Below are positions 17,776 to 27,772 of a DNA stretch of 64,000 bases, piece by piece. The first letter of the stretch is position 1. Each line of letters starts with the position of its first letter. The stretch is taken from NCBI RefSeq assembly GCF_014836905.1, contig NZ_JACSPZ010000002.1, positions 186,001-250,000 of the forward strand. The letters are read 5' to 3'. This stretch comes from Solibacillus faecavium (GTDB lineage: Bacteria > Bacillota > Bacilli > Bacillales_A > Planococcaceae). The notes under the pieces were generated by a model that worked only from the letters and a program-made list of their open reading frames with translations, was not told where the DNA came from and ran no database searches. The position numbers and the translations under genes were made by a program.

Positions 17776-19809
17776 ATGAACGCCATTTTTTCCATAAATC
17801 AATTGGATTTGTTATTCAAGAATAGTAATGATGCTGTTTTCTTTATGGAAAGAGTAGATGATCAGTACCGCTATATTTATGTTAATGAAGCGGCTATAGA
17901 ATTAATAAACGTTAATCCTACCGGTAAGTTATTAGAACAAGTCGTACCTTCCCATTTAGCAAAACCGATTATTCAAAACTATAATTTGACTATACAAAAT
18001 CAAAAACAAATGGAATACGAAGATTATACGTATGATAAAATGGAAGTTCGAAAACAGCGTACGACATCGATACCAATTTTTATAAATGAAAAAACTTATG
18101 TTTTGGCAATTACAAAAGAAGTTTCCCTCGGTCGTGACCTGGAAGACAAATATCTTTTCATGCGCTCATTACATTCCAGTTCATTTATATCTACACTTTT
18201 AGTATCTAATGATATGCATTTGCTCGAAGCAAATCCTACTTTTATTCATGAATTTAATATTTGTATGGAAGATGCTCTTACTCAAAAGTTGTTTGAAATG
18301 CCTTTTATGGACGGTAAGAGTGTAAAACATCTTAAAAAATATATAAAATGCGTTCAAAATGGGGAAAGTATTCAATCGCAGATGCTATATTTTATTGATA
18401 AAAATAATGAGCGTCGATGTTTTACTGCGTCCTTCTCCTCACTGACTAGTAACGATGCGACGATTGCTGTAATTATTATGCTACATGAGATTACAGAATT
18501 TATTAAACAACAGCAAGCTTTGCGAACAGCTTCACATGGCTTGGAAATGTTTAAAAATGCAATTAGTTCAGTAGCAGATGTTATTTTTACCGATGTACAT
18601 GGAGTGATAACGGATATTAATGATCGTATCATAAAAAATACCGGCTACAGTCGTGAAGAAATCATCGGAAATACACATCATATTTTCAATTCAGGTACCC
18701 ATAACAAAGAGTTTTTCGAAAATTTATGGAGCACAGTTAAAGAAGGGAATGTATGGCGTGATGAAGTTTGTAATCGCAAGAAGAATGGGGAAATTTATTG
18801 GGTCGACTCCACAATTGTTCCGTTAAAAAATGAATTTGGGGAAATTGAACAATATTTTACTGTACAATATAACATTTCTTCGGAAAAGCAACTGCTGTCT
18901 GAGTTATACAAAATCGAGCGGATATTCCGGGCGATTACAGATAATACGAATGACTTTATCGTTGTGACTGATCGTTATGGGAAAATTAAATATGCTTCAC
19001 CTTCATACATTAGAAAGCTCGGCTACGAAGAGAATGAACTAATTGGGGCTCCTTACGAAGATTTGCTTATGCCTGAAAGTATTAAAGTATGGAAGGAAGC
19101 GCTAAACCCTAAAGAAATCGATTTAGTAGAAGAATTGAAAATCGAATTGCTGCTGCATAAAAAAGATAACAGCCCGATATGGACGGAGGGCAATTATACG
19201 ATATCCTTAGATTTATCGCACCATGAAATTTCGGAAATTGTGATGGTATCCAGAGAAATTACCGAACGCAAAGAACTGGAAGATAAATTAACTTATTTGG
19301 CTTATCATGATAGTTTGACGCAACTTGGCAACCGCAGAAAACTATACAAAGATTTCCCTCTGATTCAAAGTGAAGCGAAGCATGCTGATACAAGTCTGGC
19401 CATCTTCTATCTAGACGGTGACAACTTTAAACAAGTTAATGATTTATATGGGCATGATGTAGGGGATGAGTTTTTAATACAGTTTGGCAATTCACTCGTT
19501 AAAAGTGTTCGACAAGAAGATTTAGTCGTAAGATTAGGCGGAGATGAATTTTTAATCGTATTTACTGGACTATCAAATTTCGAAATAGAGCGTACGGTTC
19601 AAATTGAACAAATAATGAATCGCATTCAAGAAAACTTGGAAATTGGATGGAGAATAAGAGGGGTGCATTTCTCTCCTACTGTATCTATAGGGATTTCCAT
19701 TTACCCGCAGCATAGCGAATCCCTGGATGAGCTCATTGATTTGGCAGACCAGGCATTATATCAAGCAAAACAGTCCCCGGAATATCAATATTGTATTAGT
19801 GATGTATAA
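17776..19809 (+). CDS. Diguanylate cyclase with several PAS sensor domains
   Basis: This cytoplasmic protein of 677 residues has no TM segment. Four PAS-like domains can be recognised at about 5-120, 125-240, 255-375 and 385-505. A GGDEF domain ends the protein at about 515-670, with an intact active site RLGGDEF near residue 590 preceded by LDGDNFKQVNDLYGHDVGD. It should make cyclic di-GMP in response to ligands of the PAS domains. The third PAS (HHIFNSGTHNKEFFENLW, then DEVCNRKKNGEIYWV) closely resembles the single PAS of the protein at 59686-61386. It follows dapF by 24 bp, behind GGGGGAGC, and ends at a clear terminator. Confidence 0.9.
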   Translation: MNAIFSINQLDLLFKNSNDAVFFMERVDDQYRYIYVNEAAIELINVNPTGKLLEQVVPSHLAKPIIQNYNLTIQNQKQMEYEDYTYDKMEVRKQRTTSIPIFINEKTYVLAITKEVSLGRDLEDKYLFMRSLHSSSFISTLLVSNDMHLLEANPTFIHEFNICMEDALTQKLFEMPFMDGKSVKHLKKYIKCVQNGESIQSQMLYFIDKNNERRCFTASFSSLTSNDATIAVIIMLHEITEFIKQQQALRTASHGLEMFKNAISSVADVIFTDVHGVITDINDRIIKNTGYSREEIIGNTHHIFNSGTHNKEFFENLWSTVKEGNVWRDEVCNRKKNGEIYWVDSTIVPLKNEFGEIEQYFTVQYNISSEKQLLSELYKIERIFRAITDNTNDFIVVTDRYGKIKYASPSYIRKLGYEENELIGAPYEDLLMPESIKVWKEALNPKEIDLVEELKIELLLHKKDNSPIWTEGNYTISLDLSHHEISEIVMVSREITERKELEDKLTYLAYHDSLTQLGNRRKLYKDFPLIQSEAKHADTSLAIFYLDGDNFKQVNDLYGHDVGDEFLIQFGNSLVKSVRQEDLVVRLGGDEFLIVFTGLSNFEIERTVQIEQIMNRIQENLEIGWRIRGVHFSPTVSIGISIYPQHSESLDELIDLADQALYQAKQSPEYQYCISDV

Positions 19810-19824
19810 CGGAATAGCTAATGG

Positions 19825-19857
19825 AAGGTACGGAAAATTTATTCCGTATCTTTTTTT
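19825..19857 (+). terminator. Intrinsic terminator of the dapF/GGDEF operon
   Basis: GGTACGGA (19827-19834) pairs with TCCGTATC (19843-19850), followed by seven T. Confidence 0.87.
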
Positions 19858-19923
19858 ATTTAAAATACAAATGGTAAACTAGATTGTAACAATAGATATT
19901 ATTTGATTGAAAGAGGGAAAGGC

Positions 19924-20595
19924 ATGAGTCAAAAAATATTAATCATTGAAGACGAAAAGAGTATTGCTCGTTTTTTAGAGCTGGAACTTCAACACGAACA
20001 ATTTGAAACAATGGTCGCTTATGATGGGAGAACCGGCCTTGAATTAGCGCAAAGTGAAATATTTAATTGTATTTTATTAGATGTGATGTTGCCTCAGTTA
20101 AATGGGATCGAAGTATGCCGCAGAATAAGAAAGACAAGTGATGTACCCATTCTTTTAATCACTGCCCGTGATGAAGTGATGGACCGTGTGGCGGGACTGG
20201 ATGCAGGGGCGGATGATTATATAGTGAAACCATTTGCTATTGAGGAGTTGCTCGCAAGGATTCGTTCTATATTAAGAAGGGTAAAGCATACCCATACTTC
20301 CAAACAATTGGTCGTGCGTGATTTAGAAATAGATGTTGATGCTTATGAAGTGCTGTTTGAAAATGATAAAATCGAGCTTACCCGTAAGGAATTCGATTTA
20401 TTAAAGTTGCTTGTTGAAAATAAAAATCATGTATGTACTCGTGAGCTCATTCTTGAAACCGTTTGGGGGTTTGATACTGAAGTAGAAACGAATGTGGTCG
20501 ATGTATATATTCGACATCTAAGAACGAAACTTCAAACAAACAATGACCCGTATATCGAAACAGTTCGTGGGGTAGGATATGTGATGCGCGGATGA
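19924..20595 (+). CDS. arlR: OmpR-family response regulator, ArlR-like
   Basis: The 223-residue regulator has a receiver domain (about 3-115) with acidic pocket IEDEKS, phospho-acceptor aspartate in ILLDVMLPQLNG, and KPF switch lysine. A winged-helix DNA-binding domain (about 130-223) contains LTRKEFDLLKLLVENK and ends VETNVVDVYIRHLRTKL and VRGVGYVMRG. Start at ATG 19924 rather than upstream TTG, because GAGGG lies seven bases before it. The kinase gene overlaps its end by four bases (ATGA). The position upstream of odhA and the partner kinase sequence match Staphylococcus arlRS; Bacillus YkoG is the other close family. Confidence 0.9.
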   Translation: MSQKILIIEDEKSIARFLELELQHEQFETMVAYDGRTGLELAQSEIFNCILLDVMLPQLNGIEVCRRIRKTSDVPILLITARDEVMDRVAGLDAGADDYIVKPFAIEELLARIRSILRRVKHTHTSKQLVVRDLEIDVDAYEVLFENDKIELTRKEFDLLKLLVENKNHVCTRELILETVWGFDTEVETNVVDVYIRHLRTKLQTNNDPYIETVRGVGYVMRG

Positions 20596-21998
20596 AAAAA
20601 GGATATATAAAACAATTGCATTTATCCTTAAAATCAAAGTGGATGCTTGCTGTAGGCGTAACAATTTTTATAAGCTATGCCATCATTTCAATTGTACTGT
20701 ATGTAGCATTACAAACTTGGCTTATTAATAATGAAGAAAAAAATGCACTACGTACAATAGATGATATGTCCACTTTTTTTGAAGCACAGGAGAACACTGT
20801 TACAATACAGAAACTGCAAAATAATTCAGCTTTAATGAAAGCAATTTTGACCCAGGAGCAAACGGTTCGTATATTTAATTTGGATGGTATTGAAATTATG
20901 CGGATCAATGATGTAACATCTGCGGCGGAATTTCCAACCGAAGAAATGAATTATTTTTCAACTATTATAGAGAAACAATCAATTGACGGTACAGAAGGAT
21001 ATGTCATCCACAGAGCGGTACGAATTGGACAATTTCAAGGAATTATGCAGCTCATTCATCCTTTGACGACATTCCATACGATGATGAATTATATACTGAC
21101 TACCATACTTATCGTTGGATTTGGCGCAATGCTCTTCTCTGTTTCAATCAGCTATTATTTAGCGAATGTATTAGTTAAACCGATTGTCCAACTGAGGGAT
21201 GCAATGCATTTAGTGAGAAATAATGGGTTTAAAGCACAGCCACAATTCGATTACTCAGCACATGATGAATTAGGGGAATTACTTCAGATGTATCGTACGT
21301 TAATGAATGAGCTTGAAATTTCGTTTACAAAGCAACAACAATTCGTTGCTGATGCCTCCCATGAACTGCGGACACCGATCCAGGTTATCGAAGGTCATTT
21401 ATCATTAATTAAACGTTGGGGAAAAAACGACCCGGAAATTTTGATGGAGTCATTAACTACTTCCTTAACGGAAATTACGCGCATGAAAAAGATGATTGAG
21501 GAATTATTGCAACTGGCTCGCAGGGAGGAAGCTGACGAATCTGCGGCAGCTAATATAGAAGAAGTTTATGAACAGGTGAAAGAAGAATTACTACAGTTAT
21601 ATCCAGATACACAATTTTATTTAGCTGTTGTAGGACAGAGGGCAGAGGCTGCAGTAACCGAACATGCGCTAGCGCAAATCTTTAGAAATATTATGAGTAA
21701 TAGTATACGATATAATAGCAATGTGCCAAATCTTCAAATAAACATTCTTTATAACGATACGGACTCAACAATATTAGTAACAATAGAAGATAATGGGCTC
21801 GGCATTCCAAAGGAGCATTTACCGTATATTTTTGATCGTTTTTATCGGGTTGATGAATCACGTACTAATCATGTGGCTGGTACGGGACTCGGCTTAAGTA
21901 TCACAAAAATGCTTGTCGATAAATACCGAATCTTGATGAAAGTGGATAGTACTTTACAAAAAGGCACTATTTTTTCCCTGAAATTCCATAAAAAATAG
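20592..21998 (+). CDS. arlS: Sensor histidine kinase, ArlS-like
   Basis: The 468-residue membrane kinase has TM1 at about 17-38, an extracytoplasmic sensor domain at about 40-165 and TM2 at about 168-192. A HAMP domain follows at about 192-245 and HisKA carries the phospho-site FVADASHELRTPIQV. An ATPase domain has N-box IFRNIMSNSIRYN, G1 DNGLGI, F-box YIFDRFYRVD and G2 GTGLGLS. The segment EGHLSLIKRWGKNDPE after the phospho-site is characteristic of ArlS/YkoH kinases. The gene overlaps arlR by four bases. In Staphylococcus ArlRS governs adhesion and surface properties; targets here are unknown. No clear terminator follows. Confidence 0.92.
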   Translation: MKKGYIKQLHLSLKSKWMLAVGVTIFISYAIISIVLYVALQTWLINNEEKNALRTIDDMSTFFEAQENTVTIQKLQNNSALMKAILTQEQTVRIFNLDGIEIMRINDVTSAAEFPTEEMNYFSTIIEKQSIDGTEGYVIHRAVRIGQFQGIMQLIHPLTTFHTMMNYILTTILIVGFGAMLFSVSISYYLANVLVKPIVQLRDAMHLVRNNGFKAQPQFDYSAHDELGELLQMYRTLMNELEISFTKQQQFVADASHELRTPIQVIEGHLSLIKRWGKNDPEILMESLTTSLTEITRMKKMIEELLQLARREEADESAAANIEEVYEQVKEELLQLYPDTQFYLAVVGQRAEAAVTEHALAQIFRNIMSNSIRYNSNVPNLQINILYNDTDSTILVTIEDNGLGIPKEHLPYIFDRFYRVDESRTNHVAGTGLGLSITKMLVDKYRILMKVDSTLQKGTIFSLKFHKK

Positions 21999-22312
21999 AA
22001 TAATTTTAGTCAATCTATTTATTATTTCAATAGTTCAAGAAAAAATATGCTAATTTTTATAAAAAGAGTTGTATTTTTTGTGAAGAGTAGTAAGATTGAG
22101 ATGGAAAAAACGTTCTTCCCCCTTTTATAATGTGCTTTTAGTCTATGTGGAAGAGTGGTAAAATATTATTTGATTTATTTTGGTAGATAAAAAAGTAATA
22201 CTTTATTATCAACAGCAGAAGGATAATAATTTTTATATTGTGATATATAAAATTATTTCTTTCTAAGTAAATTATTGGAACAGCCATAAGGCAAAATTTG
22301 GAGGTTATTTTC

Positions 22313-25120
22313 ATGTCGAACAATGTATTACCTGCAGGTTCTCCATGGTCTGCATTCTCTGGTCCTAACTTAGGTTATGTATTAGAGCAATACGACTTAT
22401 TCCTGCAATCTCCTGAAGAAGTTGAACCGGAATTAGTACAGTTATTCCAAGCTTACGGTGGTCCTGTATTTGCAGATGGTCAACAACCAGTTGCAACAGC
22501 AGCTGTAGCAGGTACTGGAGACTACAAAAAAGTATTAGCAGCAGTTAAATTGGCAGAATCTATTCGTGAATATGGTCATTTAGCAGCAGATTTGTACCCT
22601 TTAAAAAATCGTCAATTAGACACTTCACGCATTGAAGAAAGCGTATTCAATTTAACGGCAGCAGATCTTCAGGCCATTCCTGCATCAGTATTTTTTGCAA
22701 ATGTCCCTGCAGGCGTTACTAACGGTAAAGAAGCAATTGATTACTTGAAGTCTGTTTATACAGATAAAGTAGGGGTCGAAGTTGCACATTTACAAAACGC
22801 GGAAGAACGTGCTTGGATCGAAGCACAAATTGAAGGAGGAGCATTTAAAGCCTCTTTAACTCCAGAAGAAAAGAAAGCCGTGTTGGAGCGTTTAACACGT
22901 ATTGAAAACTTTGAAAAATTCATCCATAAAACATTCGTTGGTCAAAAACGCTTCTCTGGAGAAGGTTTAGACACACAAATCATTTTATTAGATGAAATCA
23001 TTAAGGCTTCTGAATCAAACGGTGTTAAAAATGTACGCATCGGTATGGCTCACCGTGGTCGTTTAAACGTACTGACTCACGTACTGAAAAAACCATACGA
23101 TATGATGTTCTCAGATTTCGCACACGTTTCAAATGAACTTTTCTTACCGGAAGATGGCCGTTTACAAATTACTAAAGGCTGGACTGGTGACGTTAAGTAT
23201 CATATGGGTGCATCTTACACACATGATTCTGGCTTGAATGTGAAATTAGCATACAATCCTTCTCACTTAGAAGTAGGTAACCCGCTTGTAATCGGTTCTG
23301 TGCGCGCTGCACAAGATGATACTTCTAAACCGGGCGTTGCTAAGCATGATCCATCTTCTGCAATGGGTATTATTCTTCACGGTGATGCAGCATTTGCAGG
23401 TCAAGGGATTGTAACAGAAGGCTTTAACTTCTCTCAAACAGCTGGCTTTAAAACTGGTGGTACTGTACAGATTATCGCGAACAACATGATCGGTTTCACA
23501 ACTGAATTGCATGATTCTCGTTCATCAAACTACTCATCAGATCCAGCAAAAGGCTATGATATTCCTGTAATCCATGTGAATGCAGACAGCCCTGAAACAG
23601 TAGCAGCAGTAGGTCGTTTTGTAGCGGCATACCGTGATAAGTTTAAAAAAGATATCGTTATCGACTTGATTGGTTACCGTCGCTACGGTCATAATGAAAC
23701 AGATGATCCGACAGTAACAAACCCTGAAACATATAAATTAGTAGCAAAACATGAGCCAATCCGAGCATTATATGGTGCACAGCTAGCTGAAGCAGGTATT
23801 TTATCTGCAGATGAAGTTAAAGCATTGGATACAAGCATTTATGCAGAAATGCAAGCTGCTTACGACCATGTTAAGGCAATGGCAGAAAAAGACGAACATA
23901 CATCTATTGAAATGCCTGAAGAGTTAAAAGTTGAATTCCCTGAAATTGACACGAAAGTCGATGCAGAGCGTTTAGCTAAAGTGAATGAAGACCTACTTGT
24001 ATTTGGTGACGGTTTCGAACCACAAAACAAATTAGGTAAAATTTTAGCAAAACGTCGTGATGCATTTGCTGAAGGTAAAATTGACTGGGGTCATGCTGAG
24101 ACATTAGCATATGCAACAATTACACAAGATGGCACACCGGTACGTTTTACTGGTCAAGATGCACAACGTGGTACATTCTCTCAACGTCACTTAGTGTTAC
24201 ATGACAAAAACAATGGTGCTGAATTTACACCATTACACCATGTTGAAGGTGCAAATGCTTCATTCACTGTTTACAACTCACCACTTACAGAAGCGGGTGT
24301 TGTAGGGTTTGAATATGGTTATAATTTAGAAAACGAAAACGTACTATCTGTATGGGAAGCGCAATTCGGTGACTTTGCAAACATGGCACAAGTAATGTTT
24401 GATAACTTCATCTCAAGTGCTCGTTCTAAATGGGGTCAAAAATCTGGTTTCGTACTTTTATTACCACATGGTTATGAAGGTCAAGGTCCAGAGCACTCAT
24501 CTAGCCGTATGGAACGTTTCCTACAATTATCAGCTGAAAATAACTGGTTCGTAGCAAACTGCTCTAACGCAGGCAACTACTACCACTTATTGCGTCGTCA
24601 AGCTGCATTATTAGGTACTGAAGGTGTACGTCCATTAGTAGTGGTTTCTCCAAAATCATTATTACGTCACCCATTAGCTGCAGCGACTGCTGAACAACTT
24701 GCAACTGGTCGTTTCCAGGAAGTAATTGAACAGCCAGGTTTAGGTAAAAATGCTGAAGCTGTAGAAAAAGTAGTACTTGGAACAGGTAAAGTAATGATTG
24801 ATTTAGCTGAACGTGTAAAAGATGGCGAAGGTTTTGACCATTTACACATCGTTCGTGTTGAACAAATTTACCCATTCCCAGCACAACAAGTGAAAGATAT
24901 TATCGCTCGTTTCCCAAATGTGAAAGAAATTGTATGGGTACAGGAAGAGCCGAAAAACCAAGGCTCATGGACTTATGTTCTTGAAACATTATATGAAATT
25001 GCTGAAGGCAAAAAAGTTCGCTATGTAGGTCGTCCTGCAATGAGCTCAACTTCTGAAGGTGATGGCGATTCACATAAAGCAGCTCAAGCGAAATTAGTTA
25101 ACGAAGCACTTGAAAAATAA
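22313..25120 (+). CDS. odhA: 2-oxoglutarate dehydrogenase E1 component
   Basis: OdhA is the thiamine-diphosphate-dependent decarboxylase of the 2-oxoglutarate dehydrogenase complex in the TCA cycle. The 935-residue protein shows the SucA signatures FVGQKRFSGEG, MAHRGRLNVL, HLGASYTHD-like HMGASYTHDSG, NPSHLEVGNP, HGDAAFAGQG, RYGHNETDDP and the C-terminal LLPHGYEGQGPEHSS. The ATG at 22313 is preferred; GGAGG at 22300-22304 is correctly placed for it, while an in-frame TTG at 22298 lies inside that ribosome site. odhB follows after a 95-bp spacer with a small hairpin and no terminator. Confidence 0.97.
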   Translation: MSNNVLPAGSPWSAFSGPNLGYVLEQYDLFLQSPEEVEPELVQLFQAYGGPVFADGQQPVATAAVAGTGDYKKVLAAVKLAESIREYGHLAADLYPLKNRQLDTSRIEESVFNLTAADLQAIPASVFFANVPAGVTNGKEAIDYLKSVYTDKVGVEVAHLQNAEERAWIEAQIEGGAFKASLTPEEKKAVLERLTRIENFEKFIHKTFVGQKRFSGEGLDTQIILLDEIIKASESNGVKNVRIGMAHRGRLNVLTHVLKKPYDMMFSDFAHVSNELFLPEDGRLQITKGWTGDVKYHMGASYTHDSGLNVKLAYNPSHLEVGNPLVIGSVRAAQDDTSKPGVAKHDPSSAMGIILHGDAAFAGQGIVTEGFNFSQTAGFKTGGTVQIIANNMIGFTTELHDSRSSNYSSDPAKGYDIPVIHVNADSPETVAAVGRFVAAYRDKFKKDIVIDLIGYRRYGHNETDDPTVTNPETYKLVAKHEPIRALYGAQLAEAGILSADEVKALDTSIYAEMQAAYDHVKAMAEKDEHTSIEMPEELKVEFPEIDTKVDAERLAKVNEDLLVFGDGFEPQNKLGKILAKRRDAFAEGKIDWGHAETLAYATITQDGTPVRFTGQDAQRGTFSQRHLVLHDKNNGAEFTPLHHVEGANASFTVYNSPLTEAGVVGFEYGYNLENENVLSVWEAQFGDFANMAQVMFDNFISSARSKWGQKSGFVLLLPHGYEGQGPEHSSSRMERFLQLSAENNWFVANCSNAGNYYHLLRRQAALLGTEGVRPLVVVSPKSLLRHPLAAATAEQLATGRFQEVIEQPGLGKNAEAVEKVVLGTGKVMIDLAERVKDGEGFDHLHIVRVEQIYPFPAQQVKDIIARFPNVKEIVWVQEEPKNQGSWTYVLETLYEIAEGKKVRYVGRPAMSSTSEGDGDSHKAAQAKLVNEALEK

Positions 25121-25172
25121 TATAATCGATTGATTGATACCGAGCTACTTCTATACAAGGTAGGGGTAGCTT

Positions 25173-25193
25173 GCTATACAATAACTGTATAGC
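25173..25193 (+). other. Small intercistronic hairpin between odhA and odhB
   Basis: GCTATACA pairs perfectly with TGTATAGC around a 5-nt loop, with no T run. It could stabilise or mark a processing point in the odhAB mRNA; this is inference. Confidence 0.45.
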
Positions 25194-25215
25194 GTAATAA
25201 AAGGAGGATATGAAC

Positions 25216-26475
25216 GTGGCTGAAATTAAAGTCCCTGAATTAGCAGAATCAATTACTGAAGGCACAATTGCCCAGTGGGTTAAAAAAGTTGGAGATCGCG
25301 TAGAAAAAGGCGAATTCATCGTAGAATTAGAAACAGATAAAGTAAACGCTGAAATCATCTCTGAAGAAGCAGGCGTATTAACTCAAATTTTAGCTGAAGA
25401 AGGCGATACTGTTTTAGTAGGACAAGTAATCGCAGTAGTTGAAGCTGGCGAAGGCGCAGCACCTGCACCTGCAGCAAAAGAGGAAGCACCAGCTCCTGCT
25501 GCACCTGCAAAAGAAGAAGCTCCTAAAGCAGCAGCAGCTCCAGCTCCAGTAGCAGTTGAAGAAACTTCAGGTGAGCGAGTAATTGCTTCACCAGCAGCTC
25601 GTAAACTAGCTCGTGAAAAAGGCATTGACTTAGCAGCGATCTCTCCAGTAGATCCTCAAGGTCGTGTACGTGTTCAAGATGTAGCAGCTCATGGCACAGC
25701 GCCGGCAGCACCTGCACAAGCAACTGCAGCTCCAGCTGGAAATGGTCCAATGATCTTCACTCCAGCAGGTGACACTGATCGTGTAACTGTTGAAAAAATG
25801 AGCCGTCGTCGTCAAACAATTGCAAAACGTTTATTAGAAGTTAAACAATCAACTGCAATGTTAACTACGTTCAACGAAATCGACATGACTAACATCATGG
25901 CTTTACGTAAACGTAAACAAGAACAATTCGTGAAAGATAACGACATTAAATTAGGTTTCATGTCATTCTTCACAAAAGCAGTAGTTGCAGCACTTAAAAA
26001 ATATCCATACGTTAACGCTCAAATTAACGGTGATGAAATTCACTTAAACAATTTCTTCGATATCGGTATCGCTGTATCAACTGAAGAAGGTTTAGTAGTA
26101 CCAGTAGTTCGTGATGCTAACGCTAAGAACTTTGCTGAAATCGAGAAAAACATCGCTGAATTAGCTGGTAAAGCACGCGACAAAAAATTAGGCTTAAACG
26201 ACATGGCTGGTGGATCATTCACTATCACTAACGGTGGTGTATTCGGTTCATTAATGTCTACACCAATCATGAATGGTACTCAAGCTGGTATTTTAGGTAT
26301 GCACTCTATCGTTAACCGTCCAGTAGCTGTTAACGGTGAAGTTCAAATTCGCCCAATGATGTATGTAGCATTATCTTACGACCACCGTATTATTGATGGT
26401 AAAGATTCTGTTGGTTTCTTAAAAACAGTTAAAGAAATGATCGAAAACCCAGAAGATTTATTATTAAATTCATAA
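25216..26475 (+). CDS. odhB: Dihydrolipoamide succinyltransferase, 2-oxoglutarate dehydrogenase E2 component
   Basis: OdhB is the core of the complex, transferring succinyl groups from the lipoyl arm to CoA. The 419-residue protein begins [20 protein letters not shown] with a lipoyl domain whose Lys42 lies in [10 protein letters not shown]. An alanine/proline/glutamate linker follows (about 80-120), then the E3-binding domain ([18 protein letters not shown]) and the catalytic domain ending [12 protein letters not shown] with the active-site His and Asp. GTG 25216 is the probable start, because AAGGAGG at 25201-25207 is only two bases from the upstream ATG 25210 but eight from the GTG. A terminator follows. 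Confidence 0.97.
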   Translation: MAEIKVPELAESITEGTIAQWVKKVGDRVEKGEFIVELETDKVNAEIISEEAGVLTQILAEEGDTVLVGQVIAVVEAGEGAAPAPAAKEEAPAPAAPAKEEAPKAAAAPAPVAVEETSGERVIASPAARKLAREKGIDLAAISPVDPQGRVRVQDVAAHGTAPAAPAQATAAPAGNGPMIFTPAGDTDRVTVEKMSRRRQTIAKRLLEVKQSTAMLTTFNEIDMTNIMALRKRKQEQFVKDNDIKLGFMSFFTKAVVAALKKYPYVNAQINGDEIHLNNFFDIGIAVSTEEGLVVPVVRDANAKNFAEIEKNIAELAGKARDKKLGLNDMAGGSFTITNGGVFGSLMSTPIMNGTQAGILGMHSIVNRPVAVNGEVQIRPMMYVALSYDHRIIDGKDSVGFLKTVKEMIENPEDLLLNS

Positions 26476-26486
26476 TTAAAACTTTG

Positions 26487-26526
26487 AAAGCTAATTCGTA
26501 ATGTATATTGCGAATTAGCTTTTTTC
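26487..26526 (+). terminator. Intrinsic terminator of odhAB
   Basis: AAAGCTAATTCG pairs with CGAATTAGCTTT, followed by a T run. Confidence 0.92.
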
Positions 26527-26550
26527 CTTTAAATTTCAGAAAAATGAGTG

Positions 26551-26580
26551 TTGACGGAAAAGTTGGAATAATGTTAAACT
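26551..26580 (+). promoter_or_regulatory. Probable promoter of the lysine-riboswitch transcript
   Basis: -35 TTGACG (26551-26556), 18-bp spacer, -10-like TAAACT (26575-26580), placed just ahead of the riboswitch. Confidence 0.6.
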
Positions 26581-26599
26581 TAAACTATTAATTTAATAA

Positions 26600-26775
26600 C
26601 AAAACCTCACAGCTTAGTGAGGTAGAGGTGCGGTATTTAATAGTTTTGTATGGAGTCATTGAGCTGACAGTGAAGTATAAAAGAAGGAAATATCGCCGAA
26701 GTGTTGTTATAGCTCGATTTAACAGCGCTGGGTCTGTAATAAATAATTGCAGGACTGTCTCAATCTTCTTCCCGG
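26600..26775 (+). ncRNA. Lysine riboswitch (L-box)
   Basis: The leader contains the conserved L-box segments in the right order: GAGGTAGAGGTGCG (26618-26631), AAGGAAATATCGCCGAAGTG (26684-26703) and GCGCTGGGTCTGTAATAA (26725-26742), then GCAGGACTGTCTCA. These are the core strands of the lysine riboswitch, which folds on binding lysine. A rho-independent terminator lies downstream at 26837-26873, so lysine probably turns off the following ABC transporter genes by premature termination. The outer boundaries are approximate. Confidence 0.92.
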
Positions 26776-26836
26776 ATGATTGAGGTGTGCTATCTCATAT
26801 TGGGAACTGTAGAGGATTTGGGCTAATCGTGAATGT

Positions 26837-26873
26837 AAACGACCTAAGGATATCCTTTTTGGTCGTTTTTTTT
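26837..26873 (+). terminator. Expression-platform terminator of the lysine riboswitch
   Basis: AAACGACC (26837-26844) pairs with GGTCGTTT (26861-26868) with an inner AAGGA/TCCTT, followed by eight T. It ends about 45 bp before the first transporter gene. Confidence 0.9.
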
Positions 26874-26917
26874 CATTTTTAAAAGCCTGAAATACATTTA
26901 TTAAGGGGAGAGTTAAC

Positions 26918-27748
26918 TTGAAAAAGAAACTATTAATGGTCATTACCGCAATGATGACAATATTTGTACTTGCAGCATGCGGTTCAGATGACGAAACAAC
27001 AACTGGATCAGACAAGAAAGTATTGAAGGTTGGTATGGAAGCCGGTTATGCACCTTTTAACTGGTCGCAAAAGGGCGATTCAAACGGTGGCGTACCGATT
27101 GATGGTTCGAAAGAATATGCAGCAGGCTATGATGTAGAAATCGCGAAAAAAATCGCTGAAGGCTTAGATATGGAATTGAAAGTCGTTAAAACGGACTGGG
27201 ATGGTTTAATTCCTTCTCTACAATCTGGAGCAATTGATTTAGTAATTGCAGGTATGTCGCCAATGCCAGATCGTATGGAAGCGATTGATTTCACAGAAAA
27301 CTATTATACAAGCGATTATGTAATTGTCGTAAAAGAAGATGGTCCATATGCAAATGCAACATCATTATCTGATTTTTCAGGTGCTAAAATTACTGGTCAG
27401 CAAGCGACAACTCACTATGACGTAATCGACCAAATCGAAGGTGTAAACAAGCAGGTTGCAGCAACTGACTTTGGTGCAATGCGCGTGCAATTACAATCAG
27501 GTGCAATCGATGGCTACGTTTCTGAGCGTCCTGAAGGGATCTCTGCTGAAATGGCATTAAACAACATTAAGTACATCGTTCCAGAACCAAACTTCGAAGC
27601 AGATGAAGCGTCAACAGCAGTAGCAGTTGGTTTGAAAAAGGGATCTGATTTACGTGAACAAATTAACAAAGTATTAGCTGAAATTTCGGAAGAAGAGCGT
27701 CAACAATTAATGGAAGACGCAATTGCAAATCAACCAGCAGCACAATAA
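26918..27748 (+). CDS. Amino-acid ABC transporter substrate-binding lipoprotein, probably for lysine
   Basis: The 276-residue lipoprotein has a lipobox LAAC (Cys21) and the SBP family-3 fold. Signatures are KVGMEAGYAPFNW, AAGYDVEIAKKIAEG, DWDGLIPSLQSGAIDLVIAGM, TENYYTSDYVIVV and QLQSGAIDGYVSERPEG. It would capture an amino acid outside the membrane for the permease and ATPase encoded next. The upstream L-box makes lysine the likely substrate, although the fold itself only says polar amino acid. The start is TTG 26918 behind AAGGGGAG. A partial terminator after the gene may keep this component in excess over the permease. Confidence 0.92.
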   Translation: MKKKLLMVITAMMTIFVLAACGSDDETTTGSDKKVLKVGMEAGYAPFNWSQKGDSNGGVPIDGSKEYAAGYDVEIAKKIAEGLDMELKVVKTDWDGLIPSLQSGAIDLVIAGMSPMPDRMEAIDFTENYYTSDYVIVVKEDGPYANATSLSDFSGAKITGQQATTHYDVIDQIEGVNKQVAATDFGAMRVQLQSGAIDGYVSERPEGISAEMALNNIKYIVPEPNFEADEASTAVAVGLKKGSDLREQINKVLAEISEEERQQLMEDAIANQPAAQ

Positions 27749-27772
27749 TCGTGTTGCAATTATTGTTTAATG

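Noticed and set aside
23267-25100. Several open frames on the minus strand inside odhA and odhB
   Set aside because: They are shadows of strongly codon-biased genes; their products are low-complexity and start without ribosome sites.
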